Positions 9,343-18,400 of a DNA stretch of 64,000 bases are shown in pieces. The notes under the pieces were generated by a model that was given only the letters and a program-made list of their open reading frames with translations, had not been told where the DNA came from and made no database searches. How positions within the stretch are numbered: position 1 is the first letter of the stretch; every line of letters starts with the position of its first letter. The DNA is from Chelativorans sp. Marseille-P2723 (GTDB lineage: Bacteria > Pseudomonadota > Alphaproteobacteria > Rhizobiales > Rhizobiaceae): the NCBI RefSeq assembly GCF_902809845.1, contig NZ_CADDWI010000013.1, positions 1,238,354 through 1,302,353 on the forward strand. Direction: 5' to 3'. A program made the position numbers and the translations under genes.

Positions 9343-11966
9343 CCCAGACCCTGAACGACAAGCTGGGCGCGGCGGCAGACATGGGGCTGCTGAAAAAGGA
9401 CATTCCCGACCATATCACCGGCAACCTGGCCCCCAAGATTGCGCTGCGCCCCTATCAGGTCACGGCGCTCGAGCGGTTCCTGTTCTTCGTGGAGGATTAC
9501 CCGCAGAAGCCGTCGAACCCGCACCTGCTGTTCCACATGGCCACGGGCAGCGGCAAGACGGTGCTGATGGCGGCGCTGATGCTGGACCTCTACACGCGCG
9601 GCTATCGCAACTTCCTTTTCTTCGTGAACTCAGCCCAGATCATTGAGAAGACCAAGGAAAACTTTCTCAACGCCGCATCGGCCAAGCACCTGTTCGCGCC
9701 CACAGTGCGCATCAATGACAAGCCGGTGGACATCCGCGCAGTGGATACCTTCGACGCGGTGTCGAAGGATGCGATCAACATTCACTTCACCACCATTCAA
9801 GGGCTGCACACCCGAATGCAGAACCCGAAAGAGAACGCCGTCACCATCGAGGACTTCCGCGATTACAAGGTAGTGATGTTCTCGGACGAAGCGCACCACC
9901 TGAACGCCGAGACCAAGAAGACGCTGACCAAGGGCGAGGCCGAAGACAAGGCCAGTTGGGAAGGCACAGTGTCCGAGATTTTCCGCCAGCATCCCGAAAA
10001 CATGCTGTTGGAGTTTACCGCAACCGTGGACCTGAGCCACGAGGCGATCCGGGCCAAGTATGCCGACAAGATACTCTACGACTATTCGCTCCGACAGTTT
10101 CGAGAAGACGGCTATTCCAAGGACATTGAGTTGCGGCAGGCCGATTTGCCGCCCGAGGCCCGTATGATGCAGGCGATGGTCTTGAGCCAATACCGCCGCA
10201 AGGTGGCCGAGGCGCACGGGCTGCATTGCAAGCCGGTTATCCTGATGAAGTCTAAGACCATAGCAGCATCGGGCGAAAACGAAACGGACTTCGCGGCGAT
10301 GGTAGCGGGTCTGACCGGCGAGCGGCTCGAAGCCCTGCGCGCAGCATCAAGCGGGGATGAGACGTTATCCCGCGCCTTCGCCTTCATCATAGACGAACGC
10401 GGCATGGCGGCAGACGACTTCGCCCACGAGTTGCAGGGCGATTTCAGCCCCGACAAGGTAGTGAACGTTAACAACCCGACGGATTTGGAAAAGAGACAGA
10501 TAGAGCTGAACGCGCTTGAGGACCGCGCGAACGAGATACGGGTGATCTTCGCCGTTGATAAGCTGAACGAAGGCTGGGACGTGTTGAACCTGTTCGACAT
10601 CGTGCGCCTGTACGACACCCGCGACGGAAAGGCGAACAAGGTGGGCAAGACCACCATGGCCGAGGCGCAGTTGATCGGGCGCGGAGCACGATACTTTCCA
10701 TTCACTGCCCCTGATCAGCCCGATGCCGCGCAGGAGAAACGCAAATACGACAGCACAGTTGAACACCCGCTGCGCATCCTAGAAGAACTGCATTACCATT
10801 GTTCCCACAATCCGAAATACATTCAGGACATCCGCAACGCCCTGCGCCAAACCGGGATGCTGGACGACACTGCCCGCACAGTGCGGCTCCGGCTTAAGGA
10901 CAGCTTCAAGCAATCGTCCCTCTATTTGTCTGAATATGTCTGGGTAAATGACAGGATCAGAAACCCGCGTGAAGGCGTGGCGGGGCTGGACGCATATAGC
11001 GTTCCCTCCAACATTATCTATCCGACGCTGATGACAGGGCGTGTGACGGAAAGCTCCGCCTTTGGCGGCGGCCAGTTGAAACTGACGCCGACCGACAAAG
11101 AGCCGATAGCGCGCGATCTCAAGCTGACAGACTTCGGCAAGGCCATTCTGGGTTTTGCGATGGACGGCAACCACTTCTTCCACTTTGCCAATCTCAGGAC
11201 GTATTTCCCGCAGCTTGCCAGCGCATCGCAGTTTCTGACATCAGCCACCTATCTGGGCGGGGTGACGGTGACTGTGCGCGGTCTGCTCGATGACTTGGAC
11301 GCGCTGACCGCGCGGCAGAAACTCGACATTACGCAATATGTGCTCCACCAGATCGAAAGTGGCGTGAAGCGCGAAAGCGTGGACTTTGTCGGAACGAAGG
11401 ATTTCAAGCCGTACCGGATCAGCGATCGTTTTACCGACAAGACGCTGAAACTGCGTATCGAAGGCGAAACCGGCCTGAGTTGGGTCAATGGCGAAAGCAA
11501 TGTGCCGGGTCTGGATCAGATCGACCTGACGACGAAAGACTGGCACGCCTATGACGACAGCTACGGCACCGATCAGGAAAAGCACTTCATCAAGTACCTG
11601 AATGATCAGGCCGACCGGCTGCAGGAACGATATGACGACTTCCACCTGCTGCGGAACGAGAAAGCGGTAAAACTGTTTGCCTTCGCGGACGGGCAGGCAT
11701 TCGAGCCAGATTTCGTGCTGTTCCTGCGCAAAAAGGGTGAGGAAACTAGCACGATCTTGCAACTATTCGTTGAACCCAAGGGCGATCACCTGAAACAGGC
11801 CGATAGCTGGAAGGAAGCGTTTCTAACGGACATAGAAGGCCAAGGGCGTATCGAAATCATATTTCAGGGGCGCGACTATTCAGTGTACGGCCTGCCCTTC
11901 TTCAACGATCAGGGGCAGAGCAATGCAGACTTCAAGGCGGGATTTGAACGGTTCCTCAACGGCTAA
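9339..11966 (+). CDS. res: Type III restriction enzyme helicase/nuclease subunit (Res)
   Basis: An 875-residue Res subunit. Walker A (MATGSGKT) is at residues 67-74 and DEAH near residue 183. The SF2 C-terminal helicase block includes AEAQLIGRGARYF. The C-terminal nuclease core is EPDFVLF near residue 788 followed by EPKG near 812, the PD-(D/E)XK signature. With Mod it forms the ATP-dependent complex that cuts DNA when two unmethylated sites are met. All catalytic motifs are intact and there is no frame break, so the system is probably functional. Confidence 0.93.
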   Translation: MTQTLNDKLGAAADMGLLKKDIPDHITGNLAPKIALRPYQVTALERFLFFVEDYPQKPSNPHLLFHMATGSGKTVLMAALMLDLYTRGYRNFLFFVNSAQIIEKTKENFLNAASAKHLFAPTVRINDKPVDIRAVDTFDAVSKDAINIHFTTIQGLHTRMQNPKENAVTIEDFRDYKVVMFSDEAHHLNAETKKTLTKGEAEDKASWEGTVSEIFRQHPENMLLEFTATVDLSHEAIRAKYADKILYDYSLRQFREDGYSKDIELRQADLPPEARMMQAMVLSQYRRKVAEAHGLHCKPVILMKSKTIAASGENETDFAAMVAGLTGERLEALRAASSGDETLSRAFAFIIDERGMAADDFAHELQGDFSPDKVVNVNNPTDLEKRQIELNALEDRANEIRVIFAVDKLNEGWDVLNLFDIVRLYDTRDGKANKVGKTTMAEAQLIGRGARYFPFTAPDQPDAAQEKRKYDSTVEHPLRILEELHYHCSHNPKYIQDIRNALRQTGMLDDTARTVRLRLKDSFKQSSLYLSEYVWVNDRIRNPREGVAGLDAYSVPSNIIYPTLMTGRVTESSAFGGGQLKLTPTDKEPIARDLKLTDFGKAILGFAMDGNHFFHFANLRTYFPQLASASQFLTSATYLGGVTVTVRGLLDDLDALTARQKLDITQYVLHQIESGVKRESVDFVGTKDFKPYRISDRFTDKTLKLRIEGETGLSWVNGESNVPGLDQIDLTTKDWHAYDDSYGTDQEKHFIKYLNDQADRLQERYDDFHLLRNEKAVKLFAFADGQAFEPDFVLFLRKKGEETSTILQLFVEPKGDHLKQADSWKEAFLTDIEGQGRIEIIFQGRDYSVYGLPFFNDQGQSNADFKAGFERFLNG

Positions 11967-12159
11967 ATAGCCGGAGGCTGATTGCGCCCCAAGCCGACCG
12001 CACTGCATGAGTCTTGTGCTAAATTATCCGATTGCCCTGATGCCCATCTAGGTATCGTCGTCAATAACTGTAGAACTCGGCTCTGAAACGAAAAAGATCC
12101 CACCGCGGGAGGAGTTGCAGCAGGCTCTTGGAGTAACGAACTGTGAATGTGAACGAGGA

Positions 12160-12420
12160 GTTTTGCCTCGACGATTGAAGGCGAGAGCAGCGTCAGACGC
12201 AAAATCCGACTGACATAGGAGGCACTGATCTTCTCTGCGGCAGCGACCTCCTCGATGGTGGTGTGAACGCCAGTTTCCAGCAGCTCGCGCCAACGAAAGC
12301 CACGGCGATCGCCTTGACCGTGTTGTCGACACGAGCACGAGGCAGCGCACATGACGATATGCCATCCGGCAGGATGATCTGCTTGTGCCCACCGCGCTGT
12401 GTAAAGGACAAACGCGCAAA
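12160..12420 (-). pseudogene. Decayed copy of the recombinase-associated HTH gene
   Basis: This stretch aligns by eye with the intact HTH gene at 13618-14016, from the end of KRGGRKQIVLPDG through TTIE, SASYVSRILRLTLL and LAPSIV. The similarity is spread over several reading frames because of small insertions and deletions, and the ends are lost. Long blocks, such as the one encoding SASYVSRI, are nearly identical at DNA level. It is the remnant of a third recombinase module, left on the other side of the baeRF gene. Confidence 0.75.
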
Positions 12421-12502
12421 CTTCTAATCCGTTGTTTGCAATCGCACCTCCCCAGCCCTAGGTGAAAAGCATTGCTTGTCTCGAAAATACGAAGGATTCT
12501 CC

Positions 12503-13621
12503 ATGCTTTATGTCGATATCCCGACGCTTTCTGACCTACGAAAGCTCAATGAGGTACGCGCTGATGCTTGCGTGTCACTCTATGTTCCCACCACTCCGGT
12601 GACTCAGGATGTTGAGGCATCTCGCATTGAGGCAGGCAATCTCGCCAAGCAAGCATACGAACAACTTCAAGCTGATGGCTTGGACAAGCGTCGCTTGGCG
12701 GCACTTGGAGAGCAACTGGATGATTTGCTGGACGATGACGAATTCTGGCGTTTTCAGGCAAATTCACTCGCGATCTTTGCGACGCCGGATACGATCCAGA
12801 CATTCCGGCTGGCAAACCGCCTCCAGCCGATCATTGAAGTGGCGGATCGCTTCCTAACCAAGCCGCTGATGCGTGCCATCACCTTCGCCAATGATGGATT
12901 CGTACTCGCTCTGTCTGAGAACGATGTACGTTTGATCGAAATCTTCCCGGACCTTCCGCCGCAACGCGTGCAGGTGCCAAACCTGCCGAAAGATGCTGCG
13001 AGTGCAGTCAAGGTATCCTTGCTCAACAACCGTACGTCATTGCGTCGTGTGATGGGTTCCGAAGGCCAAAAGGTGCGGCTCGCACAATATGCGCGGATGG
13101 TGGATGCTGCCATTCGCCCGATACTTTCTAATCGCGACGCGCCATTGATCCTGGCAGCCAACGAGCCTGTTGCGGCCATTTTCCGGTCGATCAACAGCTA
13201 TCCGAATCTCGTTCCCGACACCCTGACGGTGACCAACGACCGATCGACCGAGGCAGAAATTGCCGCAGCGGCACGCCCCATACTCGATGCCACCTATGCG
13301 CGGGAGATCAACGAGGTCAAAGCCCTGTTTGAACAACGCGCCAGCGACCGCCGGGCAACCACGGACATTTCAGATGCAGCGCGTCTTGCCACATATGGTG
13401 GGATTGAAACCCTGCTGGTGAATTTCGATGAGGTCGTCCATGGCACCGTCGATGAGGATACCGGAGCCGTCGTCTTTGGCGAGGAAGGGCCTGACACCTA
13501 TGGCATCGTGGATGAGATCATGGCTCGGGCATTGGCCAGCGGCGCGCGCGTTCTTGCTGCACGCAAGGATGATATTCCAGGCGGTGCATCGTTGGCGGCC
13601 ACATTACGCTATCCACTTTAG
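12503..13621 (+). CDS. baeRF-like protein (archaeo-eukaryotic release-factor fold)
   Basis: A 372-residue protein starting MLYVDIPTLSDL with an ACVSLYVPTTPVT segment. It resembles the bacterial archaeo-eukaryotic release-factor (baeRF) group, perhaps family 11; this is recognition from memory of the family's N-terminus. Such proteins have been proposed to act on ribosomes or tRNA-linked peptides. The ATG at 12503 was preferred because aagga lies 7 bases upstream. It sits between a decayed and an intact copy of the recombinase-associated HTH gene and overlaps the stop of the latter by 4 bases. Confidence 0.6.
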   Translation: MLYVDIPTLSDLRKLNEVRADACVSLYVPTTPVTQDVEASRIEAGNLAKQAYEQLQADGLDKRRLAALGEQLDDLLDDDEFWRFQANSLAIFATPDTIQTFRLANRLQPIIEVADRFLTKPLMRAITFANDGFVLALSENDVRLIEIFPDLPPQRVQVPNLPKDAASAVKVSLLNNRTSLRRVMGSEGQKVRLAQYARMVDAAIRPILSNRDAPLILAANEPVAAIFRSINSYPNLVPDTLTVTNDRSTEAEIAAAARPILDATYAREINEVKALFEQRASDRRATTDISDAARLATYGGIETLLVNFDEVVHGTVDEDTGAVVFGEEGPDTYGIVDEIMARALASGARVLAARKDDIPGGASLAATLRYPL

Positions 13622-14016
13622 GATCCGCTGGCTTTGCTGATCTGCCGATCCCACTCTAGCGGGAACGGCTTCATCAATGTGGCAAGGGTCATCTCTGGCC
13701 CTTGCCTGCCGTCGAGGATCGCGTCGACGATTGAAGGCGCCAGGAGGGTTAGACGCAAAATCCGACTGACATAGGAGGCGCTGATCTTTTCAGCGGCGGC
13801 AATGTCCTCGATGGTGGTGTGAACGCCAGTTTCAAGCAGCTTGCGCCAGCGGAAGCCACGGGCGATCGCCTTGACCATCGTGTTATCCACACGAGCACGA
13901 GGCGGCGCCCATGACGAAGTGCCGTCGGGCAGGACAATCTGCTTGCGCCCACCGCGCTTGTTGAACGTGATCGGCACATGCACGGTAATAGTGTCGTTAT
14001 CGCGCGTGACGGTCAT
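13618..14016 (-). CDS. Recombinase-associated helix-turn-helix protein
   Basis: A 132-residue basic protein. A short strand-rich N-terminus (TVHVPITFNKRGGRKQIVLP) precedes a ParB/KorB-like helix-turn-helix around residues 65-95 (TTIEDIAAAEKIS, YVSRILRLTLLAPSIV). It starts 2 bases after the recombinase stop, the last gene of the operon. Its partner at 58317-58697 shares the same architecture and position. It probably binds recombination sites or the module's promoter, acting as a directionality or control factor; that role is inference. Confidence 0.75.
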   Translation of the reverse strand: MTVTRDNDTITVHVPITFNKRGGRKQIVLPDGTSSWAPPRARVDNTMVKAIARGFRWRKLLETGVHTTIEDIAAAEKISASYVSRILRLTLLAPSIVDAILDGRQGPEMTLATLMKPFPLEWDRQISKASGS

Positions 14017-14018
14017 AG

Positions 14019-15350
14019 CTACGCTGCCTTCCTACTGCCTGCGACTGTCTGATCTGGACGAACAGCCCCCAGTTCCGCAACAAGGCCGGCCAACCCTAGC
14101 GTGCGCAGGCGGATGGCAAGGCCATCAGCAGCAAGATCAACCCGCTCGACCAGAAGCTGAACAATGCGCGCCTGCTCGGTCGGAAACAGTTCGTCCCAGA
14201 TCGGATCGAGCCGCTCCAGCGCATCGCGAACCTCGGCCTCTGGCAATTCATTGATTTCCGACCGAGCCGCACGCCATGTGCCGATGATGATTTCTGGCGC
14301 ACGCAGAAGCCCACGCAGCTGATCAATAACGGCGTTCTCCACCTCTGCGGCAGGCACGCGAGCGATCGGACAGGCATTTGCGCCACGTTTCAGCACCGAC
14401 TGGCTGACATAATAGCGATAAAGTTTGTCGCCCTTCCTCGTATGCGTTGGCGAGAATGCGGCCCCATCCGGACCAAAGATCAGGCCTTTCAACAGCGCCG
14501 GCGTCTGCGCCCGCGTATTGCTGGCGCGTTTGCGCGGGCTTGTCTGAAGAATGGCATGGACCTTGTCCCATAGAGCACGATCGATGATCGCCTTGTGCTC
14601 GCCGGGATAGCTTTCGCCCTTGTGCACGGCTTCACCGATATAGACCCGGTTGTTGAGCAGTTTGTAGAGAAAGCCCTTGTCGACCAGTTTTCCCCGGCGG
14701 GTGCGCACATTTTCTGCGGTCAGAGCTTTTGCCAAGACCGTCGCCGAACCGATACTGACAAAGCGCTCGAAGATCATGCGTACCGTGGCAGCCTCGGTTT
14801 CCTCGACTACCAGCTTGCGGTTTTCCACCCGGTAGCCGAGCGGAACGACACCACCCATCCACATGCCCTTCTTGCGGGAGGCACGGATCTTGTCGCGAAT
14901 GCGTTCGGCCGTGACCTCGCGTTCGAACTGGGCAAAGGACAGCAGAATGTTGAGCGTCAGCCTGCCCATCGATGTGGTGGTGTTGAACGACTGCGTCACG
15001 GAGACGAAGGTGACGCCATTTCTGTCGAACACCTCGACCAGCTTCGAAAAATCCATCAGCGAGCGTGACAGGCGGTCGATCTTGTAGACGACCACCACAT
15101 CAACCAGCCCGTCCTCGATATCAGCCAGCAGCTGTTTTAGCGCCGGCCGCTCCAGCGTACCGCCGGAGATGCCGCCGTCATCATACTGATCACGCACCAG
15201 CACCCAGCCCTCGGAGCGCTGGCTGGCGATATAGGCTTCGCAGGCCTCGCGTTGCGCATCGAGACTGTTGAATTCCTGCTCCAGCCCTTCCTCGGAGGAC
15301 TTTCTGGTGTAGATGGCGCAGCGCAGCTTACGAATGGTGGGTTTGTTCAT
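14019..15350 (-). CDS. Large serine recombinase (copy 1)
   Basis: A 443-residue serine recombinase. The N-terminal resolvase domain has the nucleophile in YTRKSSEEG (S18), and the DDGGISGGTLERP and KIDRLSRS blocks. A recombinase domain and a zinc-ribbon-like beta domain (GLIFGPDGAAFSPTHTRKG, then C-x-I region) follow. It is the likely integrase of the phage-like element to the right. The start at 15350 overlaps the DUF2924 stop (ATGA). It is very similar throughout to the second copy at 58694-60004. Confidence 0.92.
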   Translation of the reverse strand: MNKPTIRKLRCAIYTRKSSEEGLEQEFNSLDAQREACEAYIASQRSEGWVLVRDQYDDGGISGGTLERPALKQLLADIEDGLVDVVVVYKIDRLSRSLMDFSKLVEVFDRNGVTFVSVTQSFNTTTSMGRLTLNILLSFAQFEREVTAERIRDKIRASRKKGMWMGGVVPLGYRVENRKLVVEETEAATVRMIFERFVSIGSATVLAKALTAENVRTRRGKLVDKGFLYKLLNNRVYIGEAVHKGESYPGEHKAIIDRALWDKVHAILQTSPRKRASNTRAQTPALLKGLIFGPDGAAFSPTHTRKGDKLYRYYVSQSVLKRGANACPIARVPAAEVENAVIDQLRGLLRAPEIIIGTWRAARSEINELPEAEVRDALERLDPIWDELFPTEQARIVQLLVERVDLAADGLAIRLRTLGLAGLVAELGAVRPDQTVAGSRKAA

Positions 15351-15799
15351 GCCCGGCTCCGGTGATTTTTCAGGCCGAAGAAGATCCAGCCATTCCAGCG
15401 CGTGCCGGTGATGGCGCGGGCAACCGATGACAGGCTTTTGTAAGGGCGTCCCTGCCATTCAAAACCATCGGCCAGCACGGTGACGGTGTGCTCGACACCC
15501 TGCCATTCGCGGATCAGGCGGGTTCCGACAATTGGTCGATCATCGGCACGGTTGCGGCGTACCATCAAGTTGCCGCCATCAAGCTGTTCACCCAAGACTT
15601 CCAGCCGCTCGATTGTCGAGGGCTTCAGCCCGCCAAGGCTGAGTTCCTGGATGCGATAGGCCAGCCTGCTTTCGAGATAGCGCCGGTTGAAGGCAGGCGG
15701 CTCGCTGTCGAACAGATCGCGCCACTGCTTTTTCAATTCCGGTGTTGTGGCCGTCTTCAGCGCCACCAGGCGCTTGGGGATATGATCATGCGTCGTCAT
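15347..15799 (-). CDS. DUF2924 domain protein of the recombinase module
   Basis: A 150-residue protein with the DUF2924 signature: PAFNRRYLESRLAYRIQEL, then RPIVGTRLIREWQG, HTVTVLADGFEWQGRPYKSLS and AITGTRWNGW near the C-terminus. The family is found almost always directly upstream of a serine recombinase, and both its start and stop overlap neighbours by ATGA. Function is unknown; a DNA-binding accessory to recombination is likely. The second module has only the C-terminal third. Confidence 0.85.
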   Translation of the reverse strand: MTTHDHIPKRLVALKTATTPELKKQWRDLFDSEPPAFNRRYLESRLAYRIQELSLGGLKPSTIERLEVLGEQLDGGNLMVRRNRADDRPIVGTRLIREWQGVEHTVTVLADGFEWQGRPYKSLSSVARAITGTRWNGWIFFGLKNHRSRA

Positions 15800-15999
15800 G
15801 AAACTCTCCGGTGAGTTGGAGTTGCATGACGGCATCGATCTGGCGTGAAGTGAAGGCAACTTTCTCCACTATCTTCAACAGGATGAGCGCATTTACGCTG
15901 ACGCAGCCGAATGATGCCGCGTACCAGCAACTGGCACAGTTCGGCATGACGTTCTGCAGTGGACATACGATCAGGCGGGAGGGGATTAGGGCTTCGCAT
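15796..15999 (-). CDS. Small first gene of the recombinase operon
   Basis: A 67-residue basic protein (ERHAELCQLLVRGIIRLRQRK in the middle, split here for description) with no known domain. I chose the ATG at 15999 because aaaggagagatac stands directly before it, much better than the site before the inner ATG at 15966. Its stop overlaps the DUF2924 start (ATGA), making a four-gene coupled operon. Similar short proteins occur upstream of DUF2924 in alphaproteobacterial elements, from memory. Confidence 0.6.
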   Translation of the reverse strand: MRSPNPLPPDRMSTAERHAELCQLLVRGIIRLRQRKCAHPVEDSGESCLHFTPDRCRHATPTHRRVS

Positions 16000-16094
16000 G
16001 TATCTCTCCTTTGTAGGAGAAAAGCCGCCCATGCTGGCCAAACAGGACATTTTGCCCTTAGACTTTGCGAGGCAAGTATTTTCGGGAGGGGAAT
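16000..16094. promoter_or_regulatory. Divergent promoter region, recombinase operon and orphan gene
   Basis: Only 95 bases separate the oppositely transcribed recombinase operon and the 736-residue gene, so both promoters and any operator must lie here. An imperfect symmetry (TTGCC near 16074 with GGCAA near 16053) is visible. No promoter pair is convincing enough to place. Confidence 0.4.
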
Positions 16095-18305
16095 ATGGTG
16101 CGCGCACCGGCCAAAAGCTGTCCAAATTTGTCGAGATTATTCGAAGATGCTGAGCCAGAACTTCTAGCCCAATTCCTGAATGCAACTGCCTTCCAGCGAT
16201 TGGCCTGGCTTGAAGATTACCGGTTCAGTGCGGATGATCCAGAAGGTCCGTCAACTGCCCGCAACATGCTGCTTAAGGAAAAGAAGGATCGGCTGGGTCC
16301 GCTTGAGACAGAGGCAGCGCGCATCATAAACATTGCCAGCGACCGCGGTGAGTACGCCCTTGAGGGCCTGACAGGAACCAGCCTGGAAAATGACCGCGCA
16401 AGGGTGCTTCTTGGCCAACGCGATAACCTCGCGCGGAGTTTATGGACATATATCAGAGAGCACGCGCTTTTCGAAGCAGCAGAGAATAGTCTGCACCTGC
16501 GCCTGTACCGGCGATATGACAAACATTATCAGACATTCATGGCAGAACCGTCAGCTGGCGGCGGTCCGGATGCTAGCGGTGCTTTACTTGACGAGCTACT
16601 TGCCGATCTGGGCAAGCGGCTTGACCGTGGCGAGGGCTACAGCATCGACAGGTTCGACATTCCCGAGGACGGTGACGAACCTGCAGCCGAAATGTATTTG
16701 CTGTTTCATCCTGATCCGCCGACCAGCGTTCGGGAGATTGACGATCAGGGCAATCGGTCAAGAATCTATTTTCGTCCGCCCGGGGAAGCGATGATCGTTT
16801 TTACTCCCTCAACAGGACGGGTGCACGTTCGCGCACGCAACAGAAGATTGCGCCACACCATTGCTGAGCGCTTTATCGAAACGGCACTGCAGCAGACATA
16901 CTCCAGTCAGCCTGTCGATTTTCAGGCCTACGATATTTCACAGTTCCTGAAGGGATTCGACCTCCCACTACCAGATTTCGATGAAGACGCGGTAATCCTA
17001 AACGCACAGGTCATCCGCGCTGACATTAGTATCGGCAACCTTACCAATCGGCTTTCGCTTTCCACCACCATTGGACAGAATATCTCTGAGCTAATACAAA
17101 GTCAGCCGGGCTTATCCAGGATCTTCGAACGTGCATTGGCTATTCGATTCATTGAAATCGCGGTTCGCTATTGGCGAACCGATCGGGAAAATGAGGAAAC
17201 TCTCAACTTCACGCTCACAGATCGCAATACCAGCAGCCTGCTCAGCCTCGATGATCCGTTCGAACGCGTCCTCGGACATCGCCTGCTTCGACACTGGAAC
17301 ATCATGCGAGAAGGTCGGGCGCCAAGCGCTGCTGAGAGCATGATGGTTATCCCCGCCCTGTTGGCCATTTGGGACATCGGGGCCGATAAGGTCGCGGGCA
17401 CCTGGCTTCAGGCTCGTGGTATCGCCCCAAAGATCCTAATCGATTTGGGCTTTCTCGTGCCCGCCGGCTGGGAAGGCGATGACCTGATCGACGATGAGGA
17501 CGAGGTCGGCCCGGTCACGGCCGAAGTGGTCGTCCGGATCGAGAGGGGGGATGCGGAGGAAGAAGACCGTAAAGTAGCCGACCTCAACGTCTCCGAAGGA
17601 CAGGTGACGCCTGCGGACAACCCGGATCGCTACAGGATCTATCGGGTGCGCGACGGCTGGGTGGTGCAACACCTGAAGGAACGTCTCGAACAAGTGCTCG
17701 ACGCGCCTGCCATCGAGAAGCTTACAGATCACCTCTTCTACCTTGGAACGCTCGGGGTCGATGGCGGGAATGTTCCGATCTACCTTGCGCGTGGTCTAGA
17801 CCGGGAGAAGGTCCGGTCGGCCGTCGATACGGAACTTCGGGCGCGCGCCAATCTCGGTGTTGGCCTGATTCTGCAGGCCGGCCACGCTTCGGGGCCATGT
17901 CTGGCAGCCAACGTTTTGACGCCGCTTGCCGATCAGATCGACGATGATCAGTCCGAAATCGCATTAGTCGCAGACAAGCTCCGGTCCGTGTTTCGGCGAC
18001 ACCGGATACTGGCCCGTGGTGGACAGGCGGTCGAACTCACTCGCTCCGGGGAGACCCTTGCTACTCTGTTTGTTCCAGGGAAAGGCAGCATCGACATAGA
18101 AGGTAAGAACCGCATCGCGGTCATCCAGCGACTTGTCGATGCGCACAACAATGGCCCGATGCCAATGGCAACCCGAGATCTTGTCAAGGACATCGCCGAA
18201 GACCAATCCCTATCGAATATCTTCAAGCAGCCGCTCTGGAGCAAGTTGAAAGCTAACTTTTTGCGAAGCCTTGGCGCCAGAGGGCCCTGGGAGATCGCCA
18301 TCTGA
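16095..18305 (+). CDS. Large protein of unknown function, 736 residues
   Basis: I do not recognise this protein. It has no signal peptide and no clear membrane segment, and I find no Walker A, nuclease or methylase motif. The N-terminal half is helix-rich. An acidic stretch near residues 470-500 (GDDLIDDEDEVGP and EEEDRK) is followed by a C-terminal domain. The last 60 residues (AVIQRLVDAHNNG to the end) look like a winged-helix unit. The start at 16095 has ggaggggaat upstream. It is the first plus-strand gene of the mobile element, divergent from its integrase, a common place for cargo or defence genes. Confidence 0.8.
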   Translation: MVRAPAKSCPNLSRLFEDAEPELLAQFLNATAFQRLAWLEDYRFSADDPEGPSTARNMLLKEKKDRLGPLETEAARIINIASDRGEYALEGLTGTSLENDRARVLLGQRDNLARSLWTYIREHALFEAAENSLHLRLYRRYDKHYQTFMAEPSAGGGPDASGALLDELLADLGKRLDRGEGYSIDRFDIPEDGDEPAAEMYLLFHPDPPTSVREIDDQGNRSRIYFRPPGEAMIVFTPSTGRVHVRARNRRLRHTIAERFIETALQQTYSSQPVDFQAYDISQFLKGFDLPLPDFDEDAVILNAQVIRADISIGNLTNRLSLSTTIGQNISELIQSQPGLSRIFERALAIRFIEIAVRYWRTDRENEETLNFTLTDRNTSSLLSLDDPFERVLGHRLLRHWNIMREGRAPSAAESMMVIPALLAIWDIGADKVAGTWLQARGIAPKILIDLGFLVPAGWEGDDLIDDEDEVGPVTAEVVVRIERGDAEEEDRKVADLNVSEGQVTPADNPDRYRIYRVRDGWVVQHLKERLEQVLDAPAIEKLTDHLFYLGTLGVDGGNVPIYLARGLDREKVRSAVDTELRARANLGVGLILQAGHASGPCLAANVLTPLADQIDDDQSEIALVADKLRSVFRRHRILARGGQAVELTRSGETLATLFVPGKGSIDIEGKNRIAVIQRLVDAHNNGPMPMATRDLVKDIAEDQSLSNIFKQPLWSKLKANFLRSLGARGPWEIAI

Positions 18306-18310
18306 GGGCT

Positions 18311-18353
18311 GGCTCCGATCTGGCTCCGATTGGGGGGTCTGACGGGCTCCGAT
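18311..18353 (+). repeat. Three direct repeats of GGCTCCGAT before com
   Basis: GGCTCCGAT occurs at 18311, 18322 and 18345, in the short gap between the orphan gene and the com hairpin. The first two are 11 bases apart, about one helical turn, which fits a protein-binding array. Confidence 0.6.
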
Positions 18354-18365
18354 TCTTCAGGCCAT

Positions 18366-18400
18366 TGGAAGTGCTCACTCAATCTAGAGGAGCACTTCCA
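18366..18400 (+). promoter_or_regulatory. Hairpin covering the ribosome binding site of com
   Basis: An 11-base inverted repeat, TGGAAGTGCTC (18366-18376) with GAGCACTTCCA (18390-18400), includes the A of the com start codon. Part of the AGGAG ribosome binding site lies in the 3' arm. Folded mRNA would hide the start, so translation is probably controlled. Confidence 0.65.

Noticed and set aside
13680..13706. Hairpin GGCAAGGG/CCCTTGCC as a terminator
   Set aside because: It lies inside the coding part of the HTH gene and has no T-run.
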